Shown: piece by piece, positions 23,211 through 37,000 of the stretch
Layout: each line of letters begins with the position of its first letter
Numbering within the stretch: the first letter of the stretch is position 1
DNA from: Oopsacas minuta
Lineage: Eukaryota > Porifera > Hexactinellida > Lyssacinosida > Leucopsacidae
Assembly (NCBI GenBank): GCA_024704765.1
Contig: JAKMXF010000336.1
Coordinates: 198,599 to 262,598 of the forward strand
DNA: 64,000 bases
Reading direction: 5' to 3'
Translations under genes and position numbers: made by a program
Notes under the pieces: model-generated
The model's database searches: none
Seen by the model: only the letters and a program-made list of their open reading frames with translations
Told to the model about the DNA's origin: nothing

Positions 23211-23488
23211 ATCTTTATTCAACACATTATTGAATTGTTTATTATCTTGATCATTTCTTTATTTTTTAAAACTTATGTAAATTTATACATTTTCCCGCTC
23301 ACTTTAAATTTGCTCCCGACGCACCTGGTGCTGACCATGAGATTCGAATATAGGATCAATATGTTACTGTCCGACAACAGTGTAATTCCAGGAGTGCACT
23401 GCAAATAAGGCACCTTCCAAGAATGTTTAGATAACCCCAGTTGGGTTTACGTATTAATCGAACAAATATTTAATTTAATAACATCATA

Positions 23489-23819
23489 TTAGCATAGAGA
23501 TACTACAATTGTGTCATTGTATAGATTATGATGATTAATGTAATCACGTACAATGTCAGTTGCAAAGAAGATAAAGCAGGCGAATATCTCAATGAAATTT
23601 ATCATGAATAGCAGGAGATATTTACGAATTTCAGTATCGAAATGGTTAATTAATTGCTGATTCGATTCACCTGATTCTTCATCTGTGATATTTCGAGTTG
23701 CAACTCTCTTATATTTGATATTGCAATGTATTTTGTTAATGAACACTATTGCCCAATAAGCATTCATTACTATGAATATTGATAACTAACCTGTAAATGT
23801 AACCACTGTTAAAGCAAAC
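23489..23819 (-). pseudogene. Inverted 5' fragment of the multi-pass family
   Basis: Minus-strand sequence nearly identical to the first ~110 codons of the gene at 25233, through TIVVSL. It starts MFAL but has a stop and small indel about 11 codons in, and it ends abruptly at about 23489. It lies head-to-head with the intact gene, about 1.4 kb away. Probably a recent inverted partial duplication. Confidence 0.8.
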
Positions 23820-24130
23820 ATTGTAATAATAATATATTATCAAAATGAAAATGTATAAATTTTTATATGATGCCTTGCAGTCATACATTATTTGTGTTAG
23901 ATATTACTTTGAATATAATATTTCGGACAAACCCTTATAAACTATTCATGTATTCAAATCACAGTTACAACATATTTCAAGTTATTCATGCATTACATCA
24001 TAGAATTATCAGTAATTATTCAAATTACCTTTTTCAACTAAAATGTCTACAAGTTTCCTGAACAATTCTAGCTTAAGATTTTTAACATTTCAAAGTTTCA
24101 GGATTGCATTTGTATATGTGAAGAATTGCG

Positions 24131-24370
24131 GATGGTAACGTTTAAGCATACTTTCCAACTGTCTCGTTCTTGGCGGGACGTCCCCCCCTTTTGGACATAT
24201 GTTAAGGGCAATGAGGCAAATGTCAGGCCAAATCTTGCCAAAAATCTGAATTGTCCCACATTTTTGTAGTCCAGTCTAATACAAATATACTACGTCCCGC
24301 GATGTCCCGCTAAATTATTGTCTTTCGTCACAAATTTTTCTTCACTCAGGTTGGCAAGTATGCGTTATAT
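24131..24370 (-). repeat. Inverted copy of dispersed repeat
   Basis: Reverse complement of the family at 13255, 21840 and 61808 (AGTCCAGTCTAAT, CACTCAGGTTGGCAAGTATG). The stretch 23820-25190 holds this repeat and the one at 24750-25025; no gene is seen. Confidence 0.6.
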
Positions 24371-24749
24371 TCATTAAGACAATTTCAAAAGTGGAATTGT
24401 ATTTTACTTGTTGATTTATGAATATAATGATTCCGTAAAATTCTTAGAGATTTATGGAAATTTTCCCTCTTAACCGACTTCTACCTATTTCAGATTTCGA
24501 GTTTTCTCAGCTAACATGTATAGTAAATAATATTCTAGCTAAAAGTTGTATATCTTAATCACCCTATTGCTCTGAATACAAACCTGGGAGCTTTCTAATT
24601 CGTGAGCATTTTTTGTCGCGTAAATTTTAACAAAATTCAATTAGAGGCTGTGATAAATATTATTCACAATTCTTGGTGGGATTTCTAGACTCCAGTTTAA
24701 CAGCCTAGATTAACCTCCCCACTTTTTGTAAGAAATAATGTTAGTTCTA

Positions 24750-25025
24750 TGGGGCATGAGTCAGTATAGCCGCCCCACTTTTCATGGGCTTCCATCCTGC
24801 CCACCATATGTGATGCAAATTTGTTGCATGTAACAAGGGTAATATACATGGTGTAACAATGTTATGTTGTGTTTTCAAGCAACAATTTGTATCGTGAATA
24901 GTGGGCTTTACGAATACATAGATAACACCCACACTTTTTACACATGACATAATAAGGGCAGGGAGTATATTTTGTTCTAGCGCAGATTATACCCGAGTAT
25001 ACTCTGGGCTGCTACACCGGGTTCG
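24750..25025. repeat. Dispersed repeat related to 7004-7290
   Basis: It shares GGGCTTTACGAATACATAGAT and the end motif CAGATTATACCCGAGTATA with 7004-7290. The end motif recurs several times before the LRR-EGF 2 and 3 three-prime flanks (17090-17230, 57475-57565). Nature unknown. Confidence 0.45.
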
Positions 25026-25232
25026 TACCTATACTTATATTATATCCCATTGGATATCTTGAAATTTGATACATAGGTATCTATACACTTTTAAGATGAA
25101 TATCATTAAACAAAATATGTAAGATATATGATGTTACAATTAATTAGAGAATTTCTAATTCATTACTTAATTATTGTAAGTCTTGAAGAACTATAAATAT
25201 TCTAGAATTTTGTAATATAGAATATCTTGAAA

Positions 25233-26357
25233 ATGTTTGCAATAACAGCAACAATATTTACTATTTTAATATCATTTTTTGGTGTACTAAATATATATTG
25301 GGCAATAGTGTTCATGAAAAAAATACATTGCAATATCAAATATAAGAAAGTTGCAACTCGAAATATCACAGATGAAGAATCAGGTGAATCGAATCAGCAA
25401 TCAATTTACTACTTCGATACTGAAATTCGTAAATATCTCCTGCTATTCATGATAAATTTCATTGAGATATTCGCCTGCTTTATCTTCTTTGCAACTGACA
25501 TTGCACGTGATTACATTAGTCATCATAATCTATACAATGACACAATTGTAGTATCTCTACGCGAATGTACAAGTGCAAACGAATCCATTATGAATCAAAT
25601 TATCAATCAACCAATCATATTCCCGTTTCAAAATGGTTTGTTAGCGATAGGAAATTGTGCAGAATTATTTGTTGCGGCATTTGTCATTTGTCTAATGAAT
25701 CTTCTCATTATACGTATAAAGAAAATCAAATACTCGTATATCAAGTTCAATCCTATCATATTTCTTACATTCACTACATTATTGTGCTGTATAATCATCA
25801 TTACAGGGTTCATACAAATAATTACCAACATCAGTACATTATTGTTTGCTATTTCAATCTTTCCATATTTCTGGGTATTTGTAAGAACAGCGAATCGATT
25901 TAAAAGTGCCTTGCTTCATAGAGCTATAGAGTGTCTCACACAATACGGATCTAACAAGGAAGAAATGAGACAATACAAAAACTTCAAATACACTATTAAT
26001 AGTATATCTTATGGATTCCTGTTGACTATAATAGGAACTTGTTTAGTGCAAATACAATGTGTTTTAGTTACCGAGATTTACTACGCAAAATGCTTCTTTC
26101 CACTAAATTTTCTCCCTCCGATAAGATTCATGATAGACTCACCTGAAAATACTGAGAGATTTTTAAAATTCTTATTAATCCAACAGACAATTGGCTTGAT
26201 TTTTATTGCCATTGGAATATTATTATGGTTATCACCATTTATTGCCGTCACAATATACATTTGGATCAAACAAATCTATCAATATTTTCACAAAACTCCA
26301 AAGGAAAAGTATACCACAGTAGTCTCTACTCTGGGTGATTCATTGTTAAATGATTAG
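25233..26357 (+). CDS. Multi-pass membrane protein, receptor-like family member B
   Basis: Intronless ORF of 374 residues from ATG 25233; an in-frame TTG six bases earlier is not needed. A CTATAAATAT box lies about 40 bp upstream. Hydrophobic segments are near residues 4-27, 73-95, 142-165, 178-200, 201-215, 253-278 and 310-345. Segment 2 contains NFIEIFAC. The following loop has a cysteine and sequons (NDT, NES), matching the layout of the genes at 2339 and 54092. No known family motif is recognised. It may be a lineage-specific seven-transmembrane receptor or another multi-pass surface protein. A near-identical 5' fragment lies inverted upstream at 23489-23819, evidence of local duplication. 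Confidence 0.78.
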   Translation: MFAITATIFTILISFFGVLNIYWAIVFMKKIHCNIKYKKVATRNITDEESGESNQQSIYYFDTEIRKYLLLFMINFIEIFACFIFFATDIARDYISHHNLYNDTIVVSLRECTSANESIMNQIINQPIIFPFQNGLLAIGNCAELFVAAFVICLMNLLIIRIKKIKYSYIKFNPIIFLTFTTLLCCIIIITGFIQIITNISTLLFAISIFPYFWVFVRTANRFKSALLHRAIECLTQYGSNKEEMRQYKNFKYTINSISYGFLLTIIGTCLVQIQCVLVTEIYYAKCFFPLNFLPPIRFMIDSPENTERFLKFLLIQQTIGLIFIAIGILLWLSPFIAVTIYIWIKQIYQYFHKTPKEKYTTVVSTLGDSLLND

Positions 26358-28003
26358 TAATCTTTTCGAATATATTTGTAACATTTTGTTTCTTAAGCTC
26401 ACACCATACTTTTGTTTTCGTGTATATATTCTGTAGTGTACTAGTTAATATGATATTATTCCAGTCTATATCTAAATGTTTTCAATTTATTCATATTCTC
26501 AGCAAAGTCATTCAGGAAATCTGGGCTGATACATTTTTTTGATTGGACTTTCCTGGATGGCATATTTGGGACAGAAAACAGTTTCCTAGTATATATTTAT
26601 AGAAATCTATGGATTTTCCATAATTCCCTGGATTTCTTATTTAATATGCAAATAATATCGATTTTCCCTCATAAATATAAGAAAAATAGCTAGGAATATC
26701 CTATATTTTCCCTGAATTTAGTAATTTTTCTCCTGAATCATAAGTCCAATCCCTGGATGGTTAACAAGTATGCATTTTACCCCTGTCCTTGTCTGTCTTA
26801 CCGTAGGCATTTCTTACCCTACATGACCATATGCGTAACCAGGATTGAAGCCCTACCGAGGAAAAGTTTTGTAATCGGACAGGTATGTATTTCGGGTATA
26901 TGGTACTTCATGACCTGATAAGATCAGCTGATCCCTTGACGTAGGGGTAATCTAAGTCATAAATTGTTTATTTTTGAAAGAAATTATAAGGCGTTGATGA
27001 CGCAGCATATGTAAAATTCTTTGAGATTTTTAAAAAGATTTTGTAAATAATGTATGATGTCATATCTTTTCACATATTTACTTTAAACAATATTTTTGAA
27101 AAATCTCAACTTTTCTCGAAAATTCCCTACTCCAACCATATACAAACACCGACCCGATCACGATGTGTAAATAAGTGTAGATATTACCTGAAATTCCTCT
27201 AAAATATACGTTCTGTTGACATTCTCACGAAAACAAATATCTACTTGTTATAATATAGTATTGAGTAGTTTTAGTAACTAGTAGCATGTTCTGTATTTAA
27301 GGAAGTTTTGTTCTTGCAATATTATGGGTTAATTTTATTTATCCCATAAATGTCCTTTTGAAGCCATTTTATTAAAGTCCCATATGATGTTTCAAATGTA
27401 AATATAATCTTTCAAAAATAGAGTTAAATTATTGAATTTAAAAAATACGCAAAAAATTCGAACTGATCAACTTCGAACCCGATCCGATCCGAGAAACCCG
27501 AACCCGATTCCAACTCTGGATGGTGGTCTTCACCCAATGCTAATCTATCAGGTGGCCCTAAAGAACCTGACATAAGTCTACCAGGGTGCTAATTTATACT
27601 CACAGACTACTATTCAAGGAAATAAGGTATACAAATTCATGTTAACGGAGTTTTCAATGCACCATTCTCTATTTGTCAAGTTCATTTCCTGGATTATGAT
27701 TAGGTCACTTTAAGTGATTTATCCAGATTTCTATACCTGCGCTTTTTTGCAAGGGCTTTCCTAGCTCCTAGGATGGCACCTTGGGACATCAACATACTGA
27801 TCCGGTACTTTATCTGAGTCTCACGGTCGGCACAGATTTTCTTCATGGCAGCTGAGCTAGCTGACTCGCACCTAGAATCTTAGATAAACCCCTGGCTAGT
27901 GACCCCGTCTCTACTGTCAAATAATACAGATACTTTTACCATTTCTAAATCTATTTATTAGCTTTACACTATAATTGATAAATACCCAACAGATTGTCTA
28001 ATC
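26358..28003. other. Intergenic; dispersed repeat at about 26515-26765
   Basis: No gene visible. Bases 26515-26765 resemble 31915-32110 (TTCCCTGCATTTC / TTCCCTGGATTTC, AAATAATAT, ATATTTTCCCTGA). The usherin promoter should lie in the last few hundred bases; no strong TATA box is seen. Confidence 0.4.
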
Positions 28004-31000
28004 ATGGGAAGAGAATTTCTTTTCCCTAGAAATTGGTCTTATTTATACTATTTCCTATTTCTGGTGCTCTTATCAAGCGTCACAACTCAGGATACAGTGC
28101 TAGAGCCTCCTCTTGGTGATAGGAGCAAGGAGAGAATGGTCGAGGTATGTAGTCTTTTGTATTTTTATTATTTGAAGTGGAACCTGAGTGCAGGTGAATT
28201 TGAATTGTTTACCTCATTCATTATATACACATCGTAGAGGCCTTCCGGATTATACAGGTGTCGAATTATGCAGGTGCACCTTCGAGATTTGAGCTCGGTA
28301 CATAATGTTTTCGGCATTTTTCGCATCATATATTTGACTTTTGGCAGTATTTTAATTCATCAGCTGCCATAAACTGTGAATACATGAGTAATATTAAGCA
28401 TCTCGTAATTGTAATTTAGAGCTACAGTGGAGTCTCCGAATAACGGACACGTTGGGGATATTGCTTCTGCCCACTGTAGATAATTGTCCGCTCATCGGAG
28501 ACCGCTTAAGTATTAATTACATGTTTGGAAAATTCAATCCCTGCGGCGAGGTTTGTCCGCTTTCCGGAGTGTCCGTTTTGGGAGACTCCACTGTACAATA
28601 GATAGTGTATTTGTGAGATCCGGTGGCACTACCCAGACCTCACAAGTTTGGATTTATTATTGTTTTCCCTCTACAAGTGTTATTTTCATCACAGGTCCCT
28701 ACTCCCTATTCCCTATCTTTCGTCAGATTGGATGAATCTCTGAGTCCTAGAATTTACTGATGGGAGTAAAATTCTATATTATACCAAGGTTTCAATCGAA
28801 TAATATTTGGCGAATAGTTCAATATTTGGTTACCAAGCGAATATCATTATCAGTATTTGATTAGGCAACTATTCATTAATACTCATACTCGGTTCGATCG
28901 GTTTCAACCTTGAATTATGCGTATTTTCATATGATTAATCATGTCAGATAATTTGGCGAAACGTCCATAGACATTTTGTTCCTGATTTCACCCATAAATC
29001 AGAATGAGAACATTCTAAGTGTCAAAGTTGTTATAATAAAAACTACAAATACTGAATCGTAACTTGTCTCAATTGTTATATATCCATGGTACATTCATGT
29101 CTAGTATCGTTTCAATAGCCAAATTCTATTCAATATGTTAGATTTGTATATTATCAAATAATTCGTTCAGTCCACTCTTCTAAGATATATTTCGACTATA
29201 ATTTTATAGTCTATTGGGCCACTGTTAGTTGGAAACATGTTTCAGCTCCACTGCCCGTATCTGATTTGGATACCGTACTAATGTTGTCATTATTTCACGA
29301 TTTACTCAATGTATAATCAACTACAAGGTGTATAAACTGGCTAGAGTACAATAGAAGTATCATTTCATAATCTAACCTATTCTCATATCAAATTTGACTT
29401 TAGTTATTATAAAATTTTCTATGAATGAAATGCATGTTCAGCTGGATTTAATGTGGAGCTGGAACAAGTTTCTCGTTAACAGTGGCCTTATTGCTGACGA
29501 ATTGATGTATTCAAATCATGAATTACTCAAAAGAAATGAAGAGATCGAATAAAACGATTTTTCGTGGGTACTCCAGGATTGAAACCTGACCAACCGTACC
29601 GTCTCCTACGGCCATGAGATAGGCGGACTGAGATAGAAATTTAGCGACAGCTGTTTCTGTCCCTTCCATGAACTTTGTGGACACATCACTGTTAACACTG
29701 GGAATTACCCAATGTCAAAGAAATCCAGCACTGTGTCCAGAGATTTGATTAACCAAAGGTTGGAAGATATGAATGCGTACGCGTACCAATGATAAAGCGA
29801 TACAGTAAGCTGAACTGATAAGACGTACTACTTCTTTCTACTATTAAATTCAGTCCCCATTCATTATGGTAGTCCCAATTTTGGTAAGACGTACAAGTCT
29901 TATCTGAGTTCCACTGTACTTCAATTACGTTCAATTGCTCTATTCTAAAAATATGTTACAGTAAAGGTATTGGGTACATTTTTGGCGAACGCAACGATCA
30001 GAAGATCTCAACCTTGGGGTTACACTAAATCTCCAAATCATTACATCTCTACTCGCCAACTTATTTCCATTTTAGGATAATATATAAACTTTCCATATTT
30101 ATTATAAGACGACAAACAAAGTTCATTTGAACAGATATACCTTATTTTTAGAAAAAAGAATTTGCATATTTGTATAGTATAATAGAGATATCTGTGTGCA
30201 ATAACAATTGTGAATTACTTGTGAATATATGTAAATTCTTATTGTATATATAACTATCCTTACTTTCAATTTCCCAGGAAAATTGCTTAGTTCATTTACT
30301 GGATTGTACAATATTATGTTATTCATTTAGTGTCAGGTTTCTGCTTATAATTCTAAGAGACATTCCATACCACATCCTTCGTTGCTAGGAAATTTATAGT
30401 TTTTTAAGAATGCCAGATTTTGGTTTGTTTGCTGCTGGATTTCTTAGGTGCTGGTTGATTCATTTATAGAGAAATTTCAAAATGCTACACGTATATATAT
30501 AACGTTAATTTTGATAATTTAATATAATAAATAGAATAAATAGAATAATAAAATGGATTTTGAGACAACTTATTTCCAACCAATTTCTCAATATCTTCCA
30601 ACACTTTACTCACTACCAATGGGGCCTAAAATCTCAAATTTTTCGTCCCCAGCTATGGAAACAAAATTGAAAAAGTGTATGGCACTTAAAGGCCTGTTGA
30701 TTGACGGTTGGAATACGAAATTCCACAAATCGCCGTTCATTTCTCTACTCGATTCGCATAAAGTCGCATTTTGTATTGCAGTCCAGGATTTGAATCGAAT
30801 TTTACAAGAAAGCGTGTTCACCGACACAGAAAGGAAACGTATTAAGAAACTGCGTTATCAAGGTCGGAACAATAAGGCTGCACAGACTCTACGTATCAAG
30901 AACAAACGTCGGGAAAATGCCTTGTCATACTCTGTGTATCAACTTGAAAAAGCAAGAATTTCATTGAGTATAGAGAAAGAACAATTAACTTCGGAAATAT

Positions 31001-34000
31001 GTTTCTACCAAAAGGCATTATCAACTTCATCCAATTAGTTTAATAATTATATCGTACATATATTTCTGTTATTTTCATATTTACTCACCCTGCTGGACAG
31101 GTTTATTGAGTTATTTGCATGTTTTTCCTTTTATTAAACAATTCCTGCACCTTTAACTATGTTTACACTATTGACCTCATCAACTGGGGCCTATTTAGAT
31201 ATACTTTCGAGGTTTCCTTTCTGGCCAAGTAACCTGATAATTGACATATATTTAGTGGAACTTCATTAGTACGAACACATTTAATACGAATTTCGGAACA
31301 ATAGAACAAATATTTACACAAATTCAGGTCCCTACAATAGTTATTCAAGTGATATTGCTCCTGTCAAGAAGTACTAAATTTAAAGGTCCACTCGTGTACG
31401 TATTACAGAGGTTCTACTGAATCAGGTCATTTCTGGTATATCTCGAGTATCTGTTTGAATTTCACATGGATTTATTTATGAGGGGAATTCCCTGAATGAA
31501 ATGTCAGTTCACTGCTGTCACGAAAAGTATTGTAATCTAATTTCTTATTCATACAAAGTATAATATTGAATTTACACAATTAACAAATACAGTGAACCTT
31601 CAGTAAGTGAACACCCCGGGGGCCAGCCAAAGTGTTCACATACGAGAGGTGTTCTCTTTTCGTGACATCGTGCGTAGCAATGGAAAAAATTTGGGACCGA
31701 GAAAAGGTGTTTATCTTTTCGAGGTTTTACTGTATTTACAGTGAGTAACACCAACTTACATTTTACATGGCATCAGTAATTACAGTATCCCATAGATAAC
31801 AGTATAACCTCAAATTCCTAGTTTCATACACATGAGCCTATACAAAAGGGAATTGGGTAGACAGAGAGAATCGGAGTCGCATCTTTTGGCCTTCCTGGCA
31901 CCCCATTTACATTTCTCGGGAGTCCTGATATTTATATCGATATCCCCGATTTTCATAAATTTCCCTGCATTTCTAATTTTATTCGCAAATAATATGAATT
32001 TTCACTATTTTGTCCGCTGCGAGAAATATCCAATATTTTTGAATGTACAAAATATCCCTGATATAATCTAAAACCCGGGACAATCCACGGATCCAGGGAA
32101 GGTTGGAAAGTGTACGTTTGTGAGGTTGCACTGCAGTAGCTCCCATTGAGGGCGATCACAACTTGATAATCGCCCCGAGAAAATCTCAAACATTTCGTTA
32201 CGCTATTCCCTCTCTTATCTAGGCTACCAGCACTTGTGGATTAACAGGTTCAGAAACATACTGTAGGTTTCTAGGTCCTTCTCAACCTGATTCAGTATCT
32301 CTTGCTCCTGAATGTAATATTGATAACTGTGATAATACATGTCCTCATGGAAATACCTCTCCAACTCCCATTATGATTGAAATAGGTAAGTGTGTATGTT
32401 AGACGTCACAAGCACGGCACAGGTCGTTCGGGCTTCTGGCTGTCTGGCCGGGTCAGGGGTAGTCCCAAGATCTGGCATTCCTGCGACAAATGCCTCGTCA
32501 GGCCTGGGGTTAGAGTAATATGTGATTGTAATTGTAATAGTAACGATTACAATTTGAAAGGTAATTGTAATATTGCAATTGATCTTATTGTGCAGCAATA
32601 TTTAACTGTTCCAGCTTCTCAGCTCCAGTAGAGAGACTTTTAGTATAGCTGGTTAATTCTTTCGAACTGATAGGTGTTCCCTAAGCCTAAGTGATGAGGT
32701 ATTTCAGAAACTCATCACTGTCAAATCCAATGCGGGTTTATAAAAACTGATTTGAGTTTTTGCATACAAAATCTATCATTTTGTATTAACACTCGTCAAA
32801 TCCAAACGTGACAGCTTTTCACTAATCCGAACGAATTATCTTGCAATTTCTGTTCGGATTAGCGAAGGTATACTATATATTGTATGTACAATTTAACCAT
32901 ATATTATTATTCCACGAGGCTCAATATTACAAACAGACACGCCTGCTCCAGGACAATCAGGAACCTCTCTGATGTTTTCTGGTGAATCAGATAGTTTTAT
33001 ATCTCATAGTAATATACCTGTTATAGATGATAATACAGGTTTCTCATTCTCTTCATGGTTTAGAGTTGATTCTGGGAATATTAATGGGTAATTTAATTGT
33101 TGGGAATATTATATTGTATGTTGTATGTATGTATGTATGTATGTATGTATGTATGTATGTATGTATGTATGTATGTATGTATGTATGTATGTATGTATGT
33201 ATGTATGTATGTATGTATGTATGTATGTATGTATGTATGTATGTATGTATGTATGTATGTATGTATGTATTGTATGTATGTATGTATGTATGTATGTATG
33301 TATGTATGTATGTATGTATGTATGTATTGTGTATGTATGTATGTATGTATGTATGTATGTATGTATGTATGTATGTATGTATGTATGTATGTATGTATGT
33401 ATGTATGTATGTATGTATGTATGTATGTTTGTTTGTTTGTTTGTTTATTTGTTTGTTTTTATGTGTGCTTGCTCGCTTGCTTGCTTGCTTGTTTAGCATT
33501 TACTTGTCGTATGTTGACTGTTGTTTTTTTGTTGGTTTGACTGTTATCTATGTTTGTTATTCTCCCAATTTCCCTAATATTTGTATCTACAGAATAATTA
33601 TATCACGAGGAAATGATGACATAGATTCAGAGGAAATATTCCACATACGCGTTTCTGGCACATCTCTATACATTTCCTATATCCCATTAACCAGTAATAC
33701 AGCTTCAGAAATTCAAATTCCATCTTTCGTTATCGTATCCAACGTATGGTATCATATATCTGTAGCAATATACCAAGAGGACGTATCTGTATATGTGAAT
33801 GGAGCTATACAGTATGCTACGTCACTTATTGCTGATATTAAGGGACCTGCTGGTGTATTGTATCTGGGAAGAGGTGTTGATGGTGAGCAAACACGACCCG
33901 TTCAAGCGTTTTCTAATTATTAGAGTAGCTCCTATAGGGAGATGCCATAATTGCATGGAGGATATGACTTCCATACGTCCGTCCACGCAGCCGTGCTAAA

Positions 34001-37000
34001 TCTAGCAGTCCTATTAACACCAAATTGGCATTACAGTATCATCATGTTTTTCGTACTCTAGGGTCAAGCGTTTTACCCAATCGGTTCATTCCAGACCGCC
34101 GTGGGTCTGGTCGGGACTGATTATCTAGTTTAGAATTGTTTGGGTCACCTGTTAATCGGGTCAAAATGATCTGGTCCCGAAATGATTTTATCAAATGGAG
34201 TATGCGTATATACGTACTGTAATTAAATAAAGTTGTCTCTCATTGAACTCTGAAAACCAATTAAATTTTCCTGTTTTGTGAATTGTAATAATACTTCTAA
34301 TGGACTACTATAATGTATTCAAATTTCTCAATGATTTGTATTAACGGATATCTTTCAACATATCAATTCAATTCTAGAATTATTCAAGCTGACAAATTGA
34401 AGCTGGTGATCAAATTGTGGATGTTTGACAAACTCAACAATGATTAAGCTAAATTATCCTAAGATTATTTAGCGAACTTTTGATCTTTGACTCAATATAA
34501 TTGTCTTTTTTTCCTAGATTTCTTACCCAATCTTGTTTAGAACGTTTACCCGTGTATCATCTGATTTCTATTGAATAATAATTTGAGACAGATTAATTCT
34601 TAAAATTCCCTTTCAATTTGGGGATTTTGAATATGGTAATTTGTTGAAAGTATTCTAATGAGAAATCGACTACTTTTGCGTTTAATATATTGTGGTTTAT
34701 TGAGATTGTATTATTTGAATTGCAATATATTTCTTAATGAATATGGGAAATTTCTAATTATTGATCAAAGTAATGAATATGATTGTTGATTATTAAAATG
34801 TTTCCTTAGAAAGATATTTATTATTATGACCATATATAGGAATATTTGATACAAATATCAATTTTAGGTTCTAACAGTTTTAAGGGAAATTTGGATGTTC
34901 CAGCTTATTATACACAAGCGATAACTCAAAGGTAATTTGAAATAATTTTTCCTGTCTTATACGTATTTAACAAATCTGGCAATTGAACACTTCCTTCAGG
35001 ACATTTCTGTGCTCGGATATTTCGTCCACAATGGCATCATTTATTTCACACCATGTTTGTAGTTTGTTTTTATTGTGCTAATTATTCCAGACGAAATGTT
35101 ATGTTGGTGCTAAGAAATATCCGAGATGAAGTTCCGGTGACTGTGCGCTCTCCATTCTCCAATATTCTGGGGCGTAATTTGAGATCCCAGAGCGAGAAGG
35201 CAAGGATGGATATTTGCCTCAATATAATGGGGATTACAATAGGAAGATGGGGTAACATCCGAAAAAGCGAGGCAACTGTCTCCTCTGCCTCAATCGTAGT
35301 TACACCCCAGCTAATCTGTCCATTTTATAGCTCGCTATTAATTTTAAAGAGTATATACTCTTTAGTCTTTTTATCTTATGAAAATTTGGGGATTGAAACT
35401 ACCGTATTGCAACACTTATTATTTCCTCACTTTTTGTTGACCCAATTATGTATGATAATTTGTAAATTTTGCCGAAAATTTCATCAAAACATTTTCTTGT
35501 GTGTGCTAATAAATTTGTATTTACAAGTCTTGGAGCGTTTTTTCTAGCCCCGAGCGCTTATTTTAGGAAATACGTTATGATACTATTATTTAATAACTGA
35601 ATTCTCATTTTCGGATCTTTTTCACAATTCCTCTTTCAAAACATTTCAATATTTATTTCACATTGATGCTCCTTGTATAGAGAAGCATATGAAGTACATT
35701 CAGGATCTCTCTCCTTCCTTCATCTCTCACCAAATTGCAGATGTCCTCCCTCACACCCTGTTGTATCACTCACAACACCCTCATTATGTACCCAACATCC
35801 TGGATTAACCACAGACAGAGGGAATAATAACAGACTGAATACAGATGCACATCCTCCAAGCTACTCTAATGATAATTTTACTAATTCATATTGGCTGTCT
35901 TCGCCTGGTGATAGGATGCTTAATATTACTTATGTACTCAGTGATAAACTCATTGAGGTTTGTGATTATTCTTCACATTAAGACAAGCCGCTTCACTTGC
36001 TCGTGCTGCGCGGCTTGCGAACACTTTGTGTTCGAATGGGACTCGACACTTCGTGCCTCGAGTTTAGCAAAGTCTAAAATTGCAAAATTGAATAAATTAC
36101 TTAATATTAACACGATGAGTACATAGTTATGCGACATCTCAGAATTGATAAATTCGAATCTAATACAACATTCCACAAATCCTTTCCTTGGCAACGGACA
36201 AACAGACAGACAAAAATAACAACTTTTCCCTCTTAAGAGTGAAGTTACGAAATTTATCTACACGTTAATCATACCTTTGTGTTATACCATGTGTTTATAT
36301 CCGAACTAACAGCATATGTATATATACATCATATACAGGAGAATTTTAGGACCCCTCTGGAGGCTACTATTCAAGGATTCCCCTGAGGGATCCAAAAATT
36401 CCCTCCAAAACATGATATATCCTCGCTTTTGCCACTAGCATTCCTTGACCTAGCACGAATATTGAATATTCGAATATTCGAAAGTTACCATTTCAAATAT
36501 TTGTTCCGGTCATTTTGCTCATAATATCGAACAAACAATTCGTAACTGTCCAACTATAATTTCCCATTTCTTTAGGTTCTTTTCATTCTCGCGGAATTCA
36601 GAAGTCCTAGACCTCAATCAATTGTTTTACTAAAATCCTCAGATGATGGCAATACATTTACTCCATTACAATATTTCTCTAGTGATTGTATGGGAGATTT
36701 TGGGCTCATGGCTGGTGCTGATATTACTTCTCCTTCTGATGCTGTCTGTGTTGATACTTACTCTCTGTAAGTATTGAATATTACCACTTGATAACATACA
36801 AGAAAACAGATAGATAAATAAACAAACAAACAAACAAATATAGAAATAACTAAACTAACTAACAAATAAGGAAATAAACAAGAATTTTCTATTTCCAATT
36901 TATTTTATTTCTAACATTTTTTCGATTAAAATATTTAACACATTTTTACACGGAAAAATTGTTAAAAATATCCGTTTTCTAATTGAAAAATGAATACAGA

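Larger units (their letters stand above)
28004..34931 (+). other. Usherin exons 1-5: signal peptide and LamG-like domain
   Basis: Exons are 28004-28144, 32223-32385, 32937-33087, 33593-33882 and 34868-34931. Exon 1 ends its hydrophobic signal at VTTQD. Exon 2 carries the cysteine pattern TSTCGL...CNIDNCDNTCPHG. Exons 3-5 form a pentraxin/laminin-G-like fold with VWYHISVAIYQEDVSVYVNG and YLGRGVDGS. Phases 0, 1, 2, 1, 2 all match. Introns contain the bZIP gene, several MITEs and the tetranucleotide tract. Confidence 0.85.

Noticed and set aside
24700-25190. Possible extra exon upstream of the multi-pass gene at 25233
   Set aside because: The family is intronless in its other members and a TATA-like box sits directly before the ATG; the region is a dispersed repeat.
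29560-29640. tRNA-like A-box and B-box motifs on the minus strand (GGTTTCAATCC)
   Set aside because: The spacing between the boxes is too short for a tRNA and no cloverleaf can be drawn. At most a SINE fragment.
32390-32520. GC-rich island just after usherin exon 2
   Set aside because: No ORF, inverted ends or RNA fold that I could identify; left unannotated.
33027-33923. Long ORFs on both strands across 33027-33923 and 33053-33499 (MYVC and HTYI repeats)
   Set aside because: They are translations of the GTAT microsatellite. Only 33593-33882 inside the plus-strand ORF is a real usherin exon.
35053-35547. 164-residue plus-strand ORF in usherin intron 5
   Set aside because: It runs through a MITE and shows no domain; the splice phases of the neighbouring exons bypass it.
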